Positions 1 through 9,879 of a DNA stretch of 64,000 nucleotides are shown here, one piece after another. Source of the stretch: Allium sativum (lineage: Eukaryota > Streptophyta > Magnoliopsida > Asparagales > Amaryllidaceae); contig CM060922.1 in the NCBI GenBank assembly GCA_030737875.1, positions 762,255,603 to 762,319,602 of the forward strand, read 5' to 3'. The notes beneath the pieces were generated by a model. It was not told the origin of the DNA and searched no databases. It saw only the letters and a list, made by a program, of their open reading frames with translations. Every line of letters starts with the position of its first letter. Position 1 is the first letter of the stretch. Both the position numbers and the translations under genes were made by a program.

Positions 1-950
1 TCAAATTAAAATAGTTAAGCCTAATTTGTCACCATTATCAATTTACAATAGTTGAAATCCATTTTGTCACTCTTGTCAAATTACTAAAGTTAAATCCAAT
101 TTGTCACTTTTGTCAAAATTATCATAGTTAAAACAAATTGGTCACTTTTGTCAAACTATAATGGTTTAAACAAAACATTATCATTTTTGTCGCATTAGAT
201 TTGACAAAACAAATATGTTACTTTCATTTGTTCTGTTGAATTAGAATTGACGACAAAACAAACATATCACTTATATTTGTTATGTTAAATTAGATTTGTC
301 GACAAAACAAAGTCATTATCTTTGTTGTTTCGTTGAAAAAGATTAGTTAAATCAAAATATACATTTTGTCAAAATATTCATTTTTGTCAAAATAGATTAG
401 TTAAAGCAAACTATATATTTTTATCAAAATATATACTTTTGTCAAAATAAGACTAGTTGAATCAAAATACACTTTTTTTTGACAAATAGCTTAGTTGAAT
501 CAAAATAATTATTTCTATCAAAAATATTTACTTTTGTCAAAAATATAATAGTTGAAACAAAAGTTACATTTTGTTAAGTATGATGGTTAAAAACAAAAAT
601 TACATTTTTGTTAATTAGATTTGACTTAAAACAAAAATTACATTTTTGTTAAATGAAGGAGTTAGACACAAATAGTAATTTGTGAAATAGGTTTGTGTTA
701 CCATAAAAATATCCATTTTGATAAAATAGAATTGTCAGCAAAATGGATGTATCACTTATTATACATTTTGCTGAAATAGAATTTATATGCAAATATAATA
801 ATCATTTTTATTTGCATAACATACAATAAAATTTATATGCAAATATAAAAATCATTTTTATTTGCAATCTTACATTAGAATTTATATTCAAATATAAGAA
901 TCATATTATTGGTCAAAACTTACATTACAATGTGTAAGTGAGTTAAAGTG
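1..950 (+). repeat. Degenerate ~50-bp tandem repeats with hairpin arms
   Basis: A run of diverged units of roughly 45-60 bp. Most units carry short inverted arms around a few bases, for example CAGCAAAATG with CATTTTGCTG near 740-780 and ATGCAAATA with TATTTGCAT near 790-825. Earlier units follow a pattern of AGTTAAA, then CAAATT or CATTTTGTCA, then TTTTGTCAAA. The equivalent place in the 3' LTR (21490-21720) keeps only the last few units, so the array differs greatly in length between two LTRs of one element. Confidence 0.75.
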
Positions 951-3216
951 ACATCTTTATATGTTAATGTATACATTAGAATTTGTATGCAACTTAAAAT
1001 TAACATTTTTAGGTGTTAGGTTATACACTGAAAAACATATACAAATGAGGTTATTTCTTTTATGTGTTGAAATTAAAAATAATTACATACAAATAAAGTA
1101 TAATGAAAATTATGTCTTATTTGTCATCCGCAATAATGTCTTATAAATAAACTACATTCTATTAGATATTAAAAATGTATAAAGAAACTATACGAGTCAA
1201 ATATATTTTATTTCGGCATTAGGAATAAAATATCATGTTTTGTTCATCATCATCAACATGTTGGTAGTATTAAAATTGGTTAAATTCCTTAACCAGTTAT
1301 TTATTAATATGGACTGTTGTTGGCTGAAAATCCCACACGGGTATTGGGATGTTGATTGATATACACTAGTCCCAATATTTATTTGTATGTCAATCGATAG
1401 ATTGACAGGCTGCGATGAGCTTTATTATTTCATTTTAATGCTCACACAGTTGTGAACTTTACTCTGGATGTTGAATGCATGGTTTGATGATTATTTATCA
1501 ATTATTGTCATTTACATACGATGTATGAAATCCATATAACCAAAGTTGCATGGTAAATGATTGAGTCGCTTTCCGATTTAGAATATCTTTTATATAAAGA
1601 ATATTTTAAACAAAGAATTTCTTTTAAATAAAGAATATTTTTAAAACATATTGAAATAAAGAAATTGGATTTTGTGTTGTCGTGGATGGTGTCTTAAATA
1701 ACACTGTCCTTAAACCCTGTATGAAAGAGTAAATCTTTTAACTAAGATTATTAGTGTTTCAAATTATACTTATTAATCAGAATAATTGATATGTGAATTG
1801 GGTTTACCGTGAACTATGTTTTTTTAAACGACATTTGTTCTTTAACCCAATTAGCAGTGAAATTTTCCAAAGTCAAGTTTTCTAATTTAATATATTAAAT
1901 TGGAATTGAGTGGAAATTCGACTTGATAATAATCGAGATAGGCTTCTGTAAAAGAAGACTATTACTATATATGGAATTTGAAAGGGCTTTGTCGTTATTC
2001 CATTTATATCATTAGTCTGATATGGAAATTTATATCGATTATATATTGATTTGATTTCTGTGAAAATTCCATATTTTGGAATATGATTTTGGGTTTATCG
2101 TGAACAATATTTTTAAATAACATTGATTCTTTAACCCAGTTAAAGATAAGATTTATGTCTTAAATTTGAATAATCGTAAAGTAATGATTTTGGATATTAA
2201 AACTGAATTGGAATTTTAATAAATCTTTGAAGATAAGATTTAAGAATAAATTTAAAAGAATTTATCTTTGATAAAATTAATGGGAATCTTTCCCTAATAA
2301 TATGAATATTTTATTTAAAGAATATTCTGAATTGGAAGGAGGCATTGAATGTGTCTTTACAACACTTGATTTTTAATTATAAAAATACGCGAGTTATTCG
2401 GAAAGACCGGGTTTAACCCATTCTGGATAATTACTACGATGATTAAAAGTCGAAGACATTGAAGACGCTGATTGAAGACCGACGATCTTCACATCGAATG
2501 GAAAACTGCTGATGCCTGGCATTGGATCGCTCCCTGTAAAGGATTAATAGTGGTAGTTTGTTCGGATGTACTTGTTGATCGTATGGATATGCGAGCACCT
2601 AGGTGACTCCGGATTCGTTCAGACCCAGAACGGACTTGTAAATGGATGTGTGTCCGACATTGAATTTCATGCCATGTAATTAAATTGATATCTATTAATA
2701 TATTTTTGAGGTGGTGGGGAATTTATTCTCTTGCTAAACACCCTTCTCTGAGACGCATGACCTCAGAGGTTATATATTGGTAGTTATCGATCGCATGGCG
2801 TGAATTGTCAATATGACATGCCAAGATGCAATTGATCGAGGCTTTTGTTGAAAAGCAGAGCCTTGTGGATGATGATCAAAGCATACCCTATTTCGGCATA
2901 ACTTTGTGTATTTCGTTACCTCGCGAGCCTCACACCCCGGTAGAGTCAAAAACAGGACAAGGGAACGTATGGAGTGCACGCGTTTCTTTCTAGCTAGAAG
3001 TGGTGTTTGGGTTTTTACAAGGCCCGACATTTTTACTTATGTGGTTGATGAAATGAGGCGCCTCGGATTTTTATTGGTCGCCAATGGCCAATTTATAAGT
3101 CCAATGGAATCGGGAAACGTGTGTTCAGGAATTGCCAATCCACTAAAGTATTTGTGGACCGGCCCTGCAAGATCCAAGGGTTTGCCAGCGTCCGAATCAA
3201 GAGACATTGCTAGAGT
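1..3216 (+). mobile_element. Element F, 5' LTR, first part (non-autonomous Ty3/gypsy-type LTR)
   Basis: Non-coding LTR sequence. From about 721 it matches the second LTR of the same element (21515 onward) almost base for base, through to the CACTA insertion at 3217. The LTR resumes at 19815 and ends at 20651. The true 5' end lies left of the window, so its full length is unknown; at least 4.05 kb is present. The last 500 bases (2715-3216) also match the LTR of element E (57320-57850). The short open frames here are chance ORFs: they are not preserved in the other LTR copy. Confidence 0.85.
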
Positions 3217-3305
3217 CACTACGCTATAGATGGCCTACGGCAACCCCAAAGAAGTGACGCAATAGGTGCCAAAAAGTGTTGCTATAGGCAAAAAATGACC
3301 TGTGG

Positions 3306-5887
3306 TGTAACGACCCGCATTCTACGCATCATAGGATCATGGAATATTTATTTCTTTCACATATGAAGTCGTATGGTCATGTAACTTTGGGAGACGATTA
3401 TTGGGGTCATTTCCCATGTTCATGATTTTTGTCGATTTTTAAATGACCGTTTTGCCCCTAGTTGGTACTGTTTTGGCCATAACTTTTGATTGGAAAAGAA
3501 TTTTGACCTGAAACCACTTCCATTGGATTCGAATGATGGTTTCTCTTTCCGTAGAGTGGTTACATTAGCCAAACGGACTTACCGTTTGGGAGATATGGCT
3601 GAAACAAGGTTTAGAAGGTGAAAAACAGCTTAATTGGGCTAAACCGGGTGATTAACAGCTAGGCCCAATGGGGGATTTCGGGTTTAGAGGTATTTGAGGG
3701 CTGCTAGGGTTTAGAAAACAATTTTTCATTCATTTTCCAGCCGCCACAAACCTCCTTTGAGCTCTAGCCATGGCCTCCACCTTTTAATTTCATCCCAAAT
3801 CGTCTCTAATCACTTTCTAATCGAAGATTAAGCAAAACTACATCAAATCAAGGAAGGGTAGCACCAAATCAGAGAGAGAGCTGCTGGAACACATAGGGAT
3901 TGGATCCAAATCAGAGATTATTTCAGATCTAAAGTTTGTTTGTGGCTAAGGTGAGTGATTTGCATTGTTTTTCACTAATTAAGGCTAATTATGGTAATTA
4001 GCGAAGATTAGCGAATTTGTGCATGTTAAAAATCTGGAAAAATGTTCATAAATTCTGAAATATTGTTTTAGACCTCTGATATGAATTTGGGTTAATTTGG
4101 TTAAGTTTTGTTAATCCTATGGTGAGTTTTACCTAAACATGCTTAAGGGGTTTTGGGTATGTTTGATCCATTTTACATGCTATGATTTATGTTTTGGTGT
4201 TTGGGGTTCATACTATATGTTGCTATGACTGTATGGTATGCTTTGTGATTGTTTAGAAGTGTTAGATTGGTCGAAAACGCCGTCGAATGGCGTGAAACAA
4301 GTCGCAGGGAAGCTGTGCAGGGACCGGATCGCGGATCGCCCCTATGTGCCACGACCCGGACCGGGGACCACGATCCGATGGTGGGATGAGCTCGAATTCG
4401 AACCGCGTCACGCGCTAGAGCACCCGATCGCATGCCACCTCCACGATCCGATCCCCTCCATTCGTGAAGAGTTATCACGAGCCGCACCACCATGACGATC
4501 TGCTCCACTTCGAAGGCCACGAACGAGGGACTGATGCTACGAGTCACTTCAAGCTCGCGATCCGAACCAGAGGAGGATGAAGGAGCTCGCGATGCGATGA
4601 GTACCAGGGTGCCACGACCCGACCCGACAGGGGTGCCACGAACTGATGAAGCACGATCCGATGATGGCGACCCGACCTGGAGATCATATCACGATCCGAC
4701 CTGGCGAAGGTAGCACGATCCGAGCTGGAGTATCATCACGACCTGGAGCGCCACGAGCTAGAAGGAGCACGACCCGATCCGTATGGCGCGACTCGATCCG
4801 ATGGAGGGAGCACGACCGACCCGATCCGAGATGCTTGGATTTGAAGTGAAGACCACGATCCGACCCGAGCGAGGGTGATGACCACGATCCGAAGCAAGGT
4901 GAAGTGAAGACCGACCCGGATGAAGATGATGACTAAAACCCGAGATGCAAAGGTAGTCCAAATGGAAGTTAGAGCTCAGGATCCATATGGGAACCAATGA
5001 GTTCACTTCGTGATTGGGCTTTGCTGCGGGACGTGTGCAAAGGGGTTGTCGGTATTCATAACTTTGGTTCACCACTGAGAGATGGATAGTGGGCTTGTAG
5101 TGATAGTTACACGGGATTGGATTCCGTCATGGCCCAAAGTATTAGGTGACCAAAGTAGTGGATATCGTATGCTTTACGCACTGAGTGAGGGATGTGAGGA
5201 TGATTGCTATGTTTGATTGTTTGACATCACTATGACATGCACACCCCCACCCCCGTTATCTTTACACCATTTGAAAGGGCACCTTAGAGTGTTGTACAGT
5301 ATGTAGTGCTAACTCTTTGGTTGCAGGTCCAGGTTCAGGTATGATTGGATTATACCTGTTATTGTTATGTTTTGTTGCTTATCGCTCATACCAGGCTTTA
5401 TGTCTGACCCAGAGTTTTATGTCTCCTCTTATTACTCTGGGTGCTCACACGAGCAGACTAGAGACAGGTTATGGTTAGCTGGTGATGCGCGAGTAGCTGA
5501 TTCAGAGGCGAGCAGGAGGCTTCCACGTATGATATATAGACATTCTCCCTGCGTCGTTGGTGGTCACTACTTGGGCATTAGTAGTGTACCTTCTTTATCT
5601 TGCTTTTGCTTTAGAGACAATATTTTAAAAGTTGTAATAAGCTGTATTTTGGATTTCCGCTGCTATGATGCTTAGTTCTAGTTTTCAGCTTATGCACTGT
5701 CTCACCTGTTTTATGTCAAGTATGTTGTTATTATATTTTATTCTATGCGCTGTGAGACATTCTACAGGTTCCTTGTTAGTTCATTTCCTTCTTCCCTTTT
5801 TCTTCTGACGACCGTCCCGTGCTAACTGGACATGTGTACAGCGCACCTTTGGAGGAAATGTCGGTTGGTGCGGGGCGGGCCGTCACA
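3306..5887 (+). repeat. Element B 5' LTR
   Basis: Begins TGTAACGACCC and ends GGCCGTCACA, directly followed by the primer site. It matches 9880-12461 along its full 2,582 bp without a visible indel. It contains a GC-rich repeat island (about 4280-4930). Its conserved block around ACCAGGCTTTATGTCTGACCC (5391-5411), about 490 bp from the end, resembles blocks in the other LTR families of this window. Confidence 0.95.
4280..4930 (+). repeat. GC-rich CACGATCCGA-type repeat island in the LTR of B
   Basis: About 650 bp with strongly raised GC content inside AT-rich surroundings. It is built from many copies of a 9-10 base motif close to CACGATCCGA or CACGACCCGA, with irregular spacers of 10-40 bp. 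The island lies in the middle of the LTR, and the same island is present at 10854-11505. Several ORFs cross it, but all are products of the repeat composition and none resembles a known protein. Confidence 0.8.
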
Positions 5888-5889
5888 CT

Positions 5890-5901
5890 TGGTATCAGAG
5901 C
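5890..5901 (+). other. Primer binding site of element B (tRNA-iMet type)
   Basis: TGGTATCAGAGC begins two bases after the 5' LTR ends. It complements the 3' end of plant initiator tRNA-Met, the usual minus-strand primer of many Ty3/gypsy and Copia elements. Confidence 0.93.
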
Positions 5902-6088
5902 TCTAGGTTGCGTAGTTAACCTAGGGAAAGACACTAGGGAGAGATAGAACGTATATGAGAGCGCGTATTTGTGATTACTTTGGTTTTCAAAAGCTATATA
6001 TATATACTATTGGTAGTATAAGAATGAAGTCGTACTGCACTAGCACCACTATGGGGTCGTTAATCGTTTCCCCTTTTACAGATTAACG

Positions 6089-7156
6089 ATGAGCCGATAT
6101 CCTAGAGGTGCTGGTAGAGGGACCAACCATGGGAATGCTCCTGACATGAGGACAATGTTCACCAACTTCATGAGGGAGATGCTTAGGGATGTTCAAGGGG
6201 CAGTTCCCAATCCCGGAAATGGTAGTGGTCCAGTAGTGCAGGCGCCTAGGGTCGATTTCGCCAAGTTGTGCAAGGATTACACTAACCTTGGTGGGAAGCC
6301 GTTCCACGGAATGGAGTCGGCCACAGATGTTCAGGACTGGTTGGATAGCTGTGATCGTATCTTCGACGACTTGGGTCTTGAGGATGCGATGAAGAGAAGG
6401 CTAGCGTCTCGTCAACTGCAAGGGCGAGCGATGAATTGGTGGAATGCCATTAGAACAGCTACTCCAGAAGATCAAGTTACTTGGAATCAGTTTAAGACTC
6501 GCTTTTGTGATAAGTTTATTCCAGCTGCTCATAAATCAGAATTGTTCAGGAAGTTCTTGGAGCTTAAGCAGAACGGTAGAGCAGTCTCGAAGTATATCGC
6601 TGAATTCGACACTTTATCGAAATATGGATGGTCCCTTATCGATACAGTCGAAAAGAAGAACGAGAAGTTCATAACTGGCTTGGATGGGTACTTGGTGGAA
6701 AGACTTATATACCATATCGATGAGACGTTCGAGTCTATTGTAGGAAAGGCATTAAGGTCAGAGAGCCTTTTCCCTAAGTCGAAGACTGAGGTTGCTACGG
6801 CATATGCAGAGGAGCCAAAGCCGCAAGCAGGCGGTGAAGGCCAGAAGAATTCTCAGAACAAGAGGAAGCAGAACCCGACCAAGGATGGTCAGAATAAGAA
6901 AAATAAGAAAGATGGCGAATGCTTTAGTTGTGGCAAGAAGGGCCATTATGCCAGAGATTGTCGAGAAAAGCCTGGGGAAAGGAAGTGCTTTAACTGCGGC
7001 CAGGCGGGACATCACAAGGATGATTGCCTAGAACCTCCTAGGGAGAAGCAGATTGTGAAAGCGTATGCTATCAACGCTGTTCCTTCTTCGTCAAATGCCC
7101 CAACTGCGGCGCAGAAGGAAAAAGGTGTCGTTATTCGAGGTATGCTTTCTATTTGA
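6089..7156 (+). CDS. gag: Gag polyprotein of element B, two CCHC zinc knuckles
   Basis: A 355-residue structural protein that packages element RNA in virus-like particles. Residues about 55-225 fit the retrotransposon gag domain, with LGGKPFHGMESATDVQDWLD near 67-86, MNWWN near 115-119 and a helical FRKFLELKQNGRAVSKYIAEF stretch. A lysine-rich linker (about 255-276) leads to two CX2CX4HX4C knuckles, C278-C291 and C300-C313. The start ATG lies 201 bp after the LTR and follows the primer site and leader. The frame is uninterrupted, unlike pol, and ends at a TGA where protease would normally follow in frame. Gag alone could be supplied by this copy, but replication would need enzymes from another element. 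Confidence 0.93.
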   Translation: MSRYPRGAGRGTNHGNAPDMRTMFTNFMREMLRDVQGAVPNPGNGSGPVVQAPRVDFAKLCKDYTNLGGKPFHGMESATDVQDWLDSCDRIFDDLGLEDAMKRRLASRQLQGRAMNWWNAIRTATPEDQVTWNQFKTRFCDKFIPAAHKSELFRKFLELKQNGRAVSKYIAEFDTLSKYGWSLIDTVEKKNEKFITGLDGYLVERLIYHIDETFESIVGKALRSESLFPKSKTEVATAYAEEPKPQAGGEGQKNSQNKRKQNPTKDGQNKKNKKDGECFSCGKKGHYARDCREKPGERKCFNCGQAGHHKDDCLEPPREKQIVKAYAINAVPSSSNAPTAAQKEKGVVIRGMLSI

Positions 7157-7174
7157 GATGTTTTGATCGGGTTT

Positions 7175-7290
7175 TGTTTGACAAACCTGAGTTAGTCGAT
7201 AGACCTTTAGTAGTGACGAACCCGATTGGTGGTTCGACTAGTTTTGGCATGATTTGTTAATGTGGTCTTATCGAGTCATGGATGTATGTT
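7175..7290 (+). pseudogene. Protease-region relic of element B
   Basis: One frame reads DKPELVDRPLVVTNPIGGST and then a GMIC-stop-CGLIE segment. This resembles the PL-V-PxGG...C-x-C part just downstream of the catalytic site in Ty3/gypsy proteases. No catalytic D(T/S)G triad is visible, and stop codons interrupt the frame. Too short and broken to be functional. Assignment is from pattern memory. Confidence 0.5.
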
Positions 7291-7632
7291 TCCTCGTGAT
7301 TGCTTTGTTTTGGGCTTTACTGGGTTTTGCATTATTTTGGGGAGTCGATTTACTCTAAAAGAATAGGGTGGCATTAGGTACCTACCTAGTGATGGCGATA
7401 GTAACTGGGGTTAAGGAAGCTGAAAGGTTATCGTTGTAATAAGTTCTAGTTGTCTCTGGGAGGCAAATGAGTACTCCAGTGCTAGATTGTTTTGCTAGTA
7501 TCACCTCATGTGGATTGTCTGAACTCGGAGGAGATGTTCCTTAGGTGCTTGTCTGATATTGGTTTAGGCCTTTGGGGCTTGTGCTTGGGGAATGTCGATT
7601 TCGACTAGGATGGGTTGCGTGAGGGGTAAATA

Positions 7633-7715
7633 GTTGTTGTGATTTTTCATTGGATGATATCTTGGTTTACTCGAGGAGTGATGGGCAGACGGAACATGAT
7701 AAGACTGTTCAATGG
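7633..7715 (+). pseudogene. Reverse transcriptase stub (YxDD region) of element B
   Basis: From 7653 one frame reads DDILVYSRSDGQTEHDK, the hallmark segment just after the catalytic F-I-D-D motif of Ty3/gypsy reverse transcriptase. A frameshift precedes the DD, and almost all of the rest of the roughly 250-residue palm and fingers domain is missing. About 340 bp before it (7291-7632) holds no recognisable coding match. Confidence 0.8.
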
Positions 7716-7859
7716 TATAGACTGCCCAGAGTTAGACTCGATAGGGTTATGAGATTGCTCGAGTGGGACTCGGGAAAGATGCAAAGTAATGGATTGTTTA
7801 GGACCCTATGTTGATGTTCTCTATTGGATAGTAGAACTTTGAAGAAATAGGATGTGTTC

Positions 7860-8130
7860 GTTGATCATGGAAGATACAACGAAGATTAGAGCGATTCAAG
7901 TTGGACTTGAACTCGCAAAAGAAAATAGGTGTTCGTTGATCTTGGAGATGCAACGAATAGGGAGACGACTCACGTTGGACTAGAGTTTGTCGGTACTCAA
8001 GACTGGGTCTGAGTTATAGATTGACTCGAGTTGGACTCGAGAAGGCTGCAAGGAATTGGATTCAGCTCGAGTTGGACTCGAGAGGGTAGCAAGATAATGG
8101 ATAGACTTGGGTTGGACTCAAGTATTTTAG
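7860..8130 (+). repeat. GACTCGAGTTGGACTCGAG-type tandem repeats inside B
   Basis: Four to five imperfect units with variants of ACTCGAGTTGGACTCGAG spaced 50-65 bp apart, preceded by two copies of a GTGTTCGTTGAT..TGGA..CAACGA segment (about 7855 and 7930). The core is a near-palindrome. It occupies a position where reverse transcriptase or RNase H coding would be expected. Confidence 0.65.
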
Positions 8131-8198
8131 GCGGACTAAAAGCAGGGGTATCTGGGGACGCCCGTTACCTTAGATCCGTTGGACGTGATCTAGTTATC

Positions 8199-8395
8199 CT
8201 TGGAGGATAAACGTACGTTGGACGTACGGTAGTCCGATTGGAGGCTGGGCTTCCATTAGTTTAATTATCCTTGTAGGATAAACGTACGTTGGACGTACGG
8301 TAGTCCGAAGGGAGGCGGGGCTTCCATTGGCCTGGGATTGGTTGGACCAGTCAAGTAGGCATCGGTGTATGTATGGGGGCTGGGCTTCCATTAGT
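8199..8395 (+). repeat. 71-bp tandem repeat inside B
   Basis: Two close copies with period 71 bp (GGATAAACGTACGTTGGACG at 8205 and 8276). Each ends in GGGCTTCCATT, and a partial third copy lies near 8375-8393. The core ACGTACGTTGGACGTACG is near-palindromic. Confidence 0.8.
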
Positions 8396-8599
8396 TATTG
8401 ATGTTGGTTAGACCAGACATACTAGAATCGACATATTGGGATTGGTTAGACCAATCATGTAGGTGTCGATGTGTTTATGACTTTAGCAGGTGATAGATAG
8501 GATTTGTTTGATGGATGTTATGGTTGCTATGTTTGTTCCTATCTTTCTTCTCTTGAGTAGACTATCACCTGTAGGGTTCCAGCGATGGGGAACAAAGTG

Positions 8600-8815
8600 A
8601 TTGCAGTAGGACTATGAGCCAGTGCAGTAGAGTCGTCATGACTCGAGGGGCAAAGTGGACATAGTAAAGGATTAGTAGGGCTATGAGCCAGTGCAGTGGA
8701 GTTGTTATGACTTCATGGGGCAGAGTGGACATAGCAAAGGACTAGTGACTATGGATCAGTGCAGTGGAGTCGCCATGACTCCATGGGGCAGAGTGATCAT
8801 AGTAAAGGATTTGGG
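8600..8815 (+). repeat. ~69-bp tandem repeat, three copies, inside B
   Basis: Three copies, starting near 8609, 8678 and 8747, of a unit containing CTATGAGCCAGTGCAGTGGA and GGGGCAGAGTGGACATAG. The open frame at 8691-8993 reads through the last copies into RNase H/integrase sequence by chance and is not a gene. Confidence 0.8.
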
Positions 8816-9240
8816 TGCAGTACTAGTTGCATTAAGTAGGAGACATGCCAGTTTAGGGGTTTTGTTTCTAGGATGGAAGCAACTAGAGTATGTCACAGGA
8901 TATGATTTCAGACCCAAGACTGAATTGGATTCAGAAACGCTAGTAAGCTTGACGATTAGATCGATTTTGATTGAGTGGATTGTTTCTAGTTAGAAGGACG
9001 ATCCTAATCTATTGGAAACCATCTCTAGGGTAGAGATGGGTATCGATGGAAAGAGAATGATCAAGTAAGGATTTGATCGAGAAGGGTGGCTTCGAAAGAA
9101 TAAGGGACTAGTTGTACCCAACGTAGATGGACTGAGAGATGAAGTGCTTAGAGCATATCATCACCCGAAATTGACTATACGTCCCAGTGGTAACAAGATG
9201 TATTGAGACATAGAGCAAATATACTATTGGGAAGGGATAA
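8816..9240 (+). pseudogene. RNase H tail and integrase N-terminal zinc domain relic of element B
   Basis: Readable pieces in shifting frames follow the normal order. ALSRRHASL is the RNase H end (usually DALSRR). It is followed by LTIRSILIEWIVSS, then KDDPNLLETISRVEMG, the linker before integrase. Then come GLVVPNVDGLRDEVLRAYHH and a PSGNKMY-stop-DIEQIYYWEGIK segment, the H2C2 region of integrase, where the expected HPG is RPSG and the binding residues are partly lost. Stops and frameshifts are present. After the YYWEGIK segment the sequence jumps straight to integrase C-terminal sequence, so the catalytic core is absent. Confidence 0.8.
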
Positions 9241-9717
9241 AGATAGGCAGAAGACTTATCTCGATAAGAGACGAAGAGATTTGGAATTCTTCGTTAACGA
9301 CTTGGTGTTCGTCAAGATCTCTCCATAGAGAATGTGATTCGGATTGGTTGGAGAGGTAAGTTAGCACCAAGATTTGTTGGCCCATTCCCAGTCCTCGAGC
9401 AAGTTGGGAATTTGGTGTATGAGGTAGAGCTACCTGACAAGATGGCGGGAGTTCACAACGTATTTCATGTTTCCCAGTTAAGGAAGTTTGTGCAAGACCC
9501 TAATGTGGCTATTTCACCAGATCAGTTGGACGATAGCGAGGTTGAACCCGAGGCGGTTGAGAACCGCAAGTCTATGCGTATTGTTGGGAACGATACGAAG
9601 CAGCTTCGAAGAAAGGCGGTGAAACTAGTCAAAGTCCAGTGGGGTGAGAATGAAAGAGATTGTACTTGGGAAACAGAGGAAGATATAAGGAAGAAGTATC
9701 CAGAACTCTTTGCCTAG
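9241..9717 (+). pseudogene. Integrase C-terminal (GPY/F) domain plus chromodomain of element B
   Basis: First RQKTYLDKRRRDLEFFVNDL then VFVKISP, followed by a stop and frameshift near 9328. An open 127-codon frame (from GTG at 9334) carries LAPRFVGPFPVLEQVGNLVY and GVHNVFHVSQLRK, the GPY/F module of Ty3/gypsy integrase. Its last 50 residues (near RKSMRIVGND, then KLVKVQWGENERDCTWETEE and a final RKKYPELFA) fit the chromodomain of Tekay/Del chromoviruses, which targets insertion to chromatin. The tail is well kept, but the DDE core that performs integration is deleted, and the 5' part is frameshifted. Confidence 0.85.
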
Positions 9718-9865
9718 TAAGGTTTTGGTAGTGATAGTTTCTTCCCTTGTTAGTAAACCGCATGCTAGGATAGACTTGTTTTGCATGTTGATTGTTGTTT
9801 ATGGTTGATAGGCATGCAGAACCCTTTTTGTGTTTTGGTTAGGGAATTTCGGGGGCGAAATTTCT

Positions 9866-9879
9866 TAAGGGGGGAAGAG
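9866..9879 (+). other. Polypurine tract of element B
   Basis: AAGGGGGGAAGAG immediately precedes the 3' LTR and is the expected plus-strand primer. Just upstream, GGGGGCGAAATTTCTTAAGG matches the conserved 3' untranslated signature seen before the LTR of other elements here (before 21053 and 50056, and on the minus strand near 30912). Confidence 0.9.

Noticed and set aside
4173..5075. Clustered ORFs on both strands in the B LTR (also 10803-11649)
   Set aside because: They come from the GC-rich repeat island. ORFs exist in several frames on both strands, with compositions set by the motif and no domain.
5367..5675. 102-codon ORF near the LTR end of B (also 11941-12249)
   Set aside because: Duplicated only because it lies in both LTRs. 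No family resemblance; it spans the R/U5-like part including the conserved non-coding block.
8691..8993. 100-codon ORF in B
   Set aside because: A chance frame reading through tandem repeats into an RNase H/integrase relic; not a separate gene.
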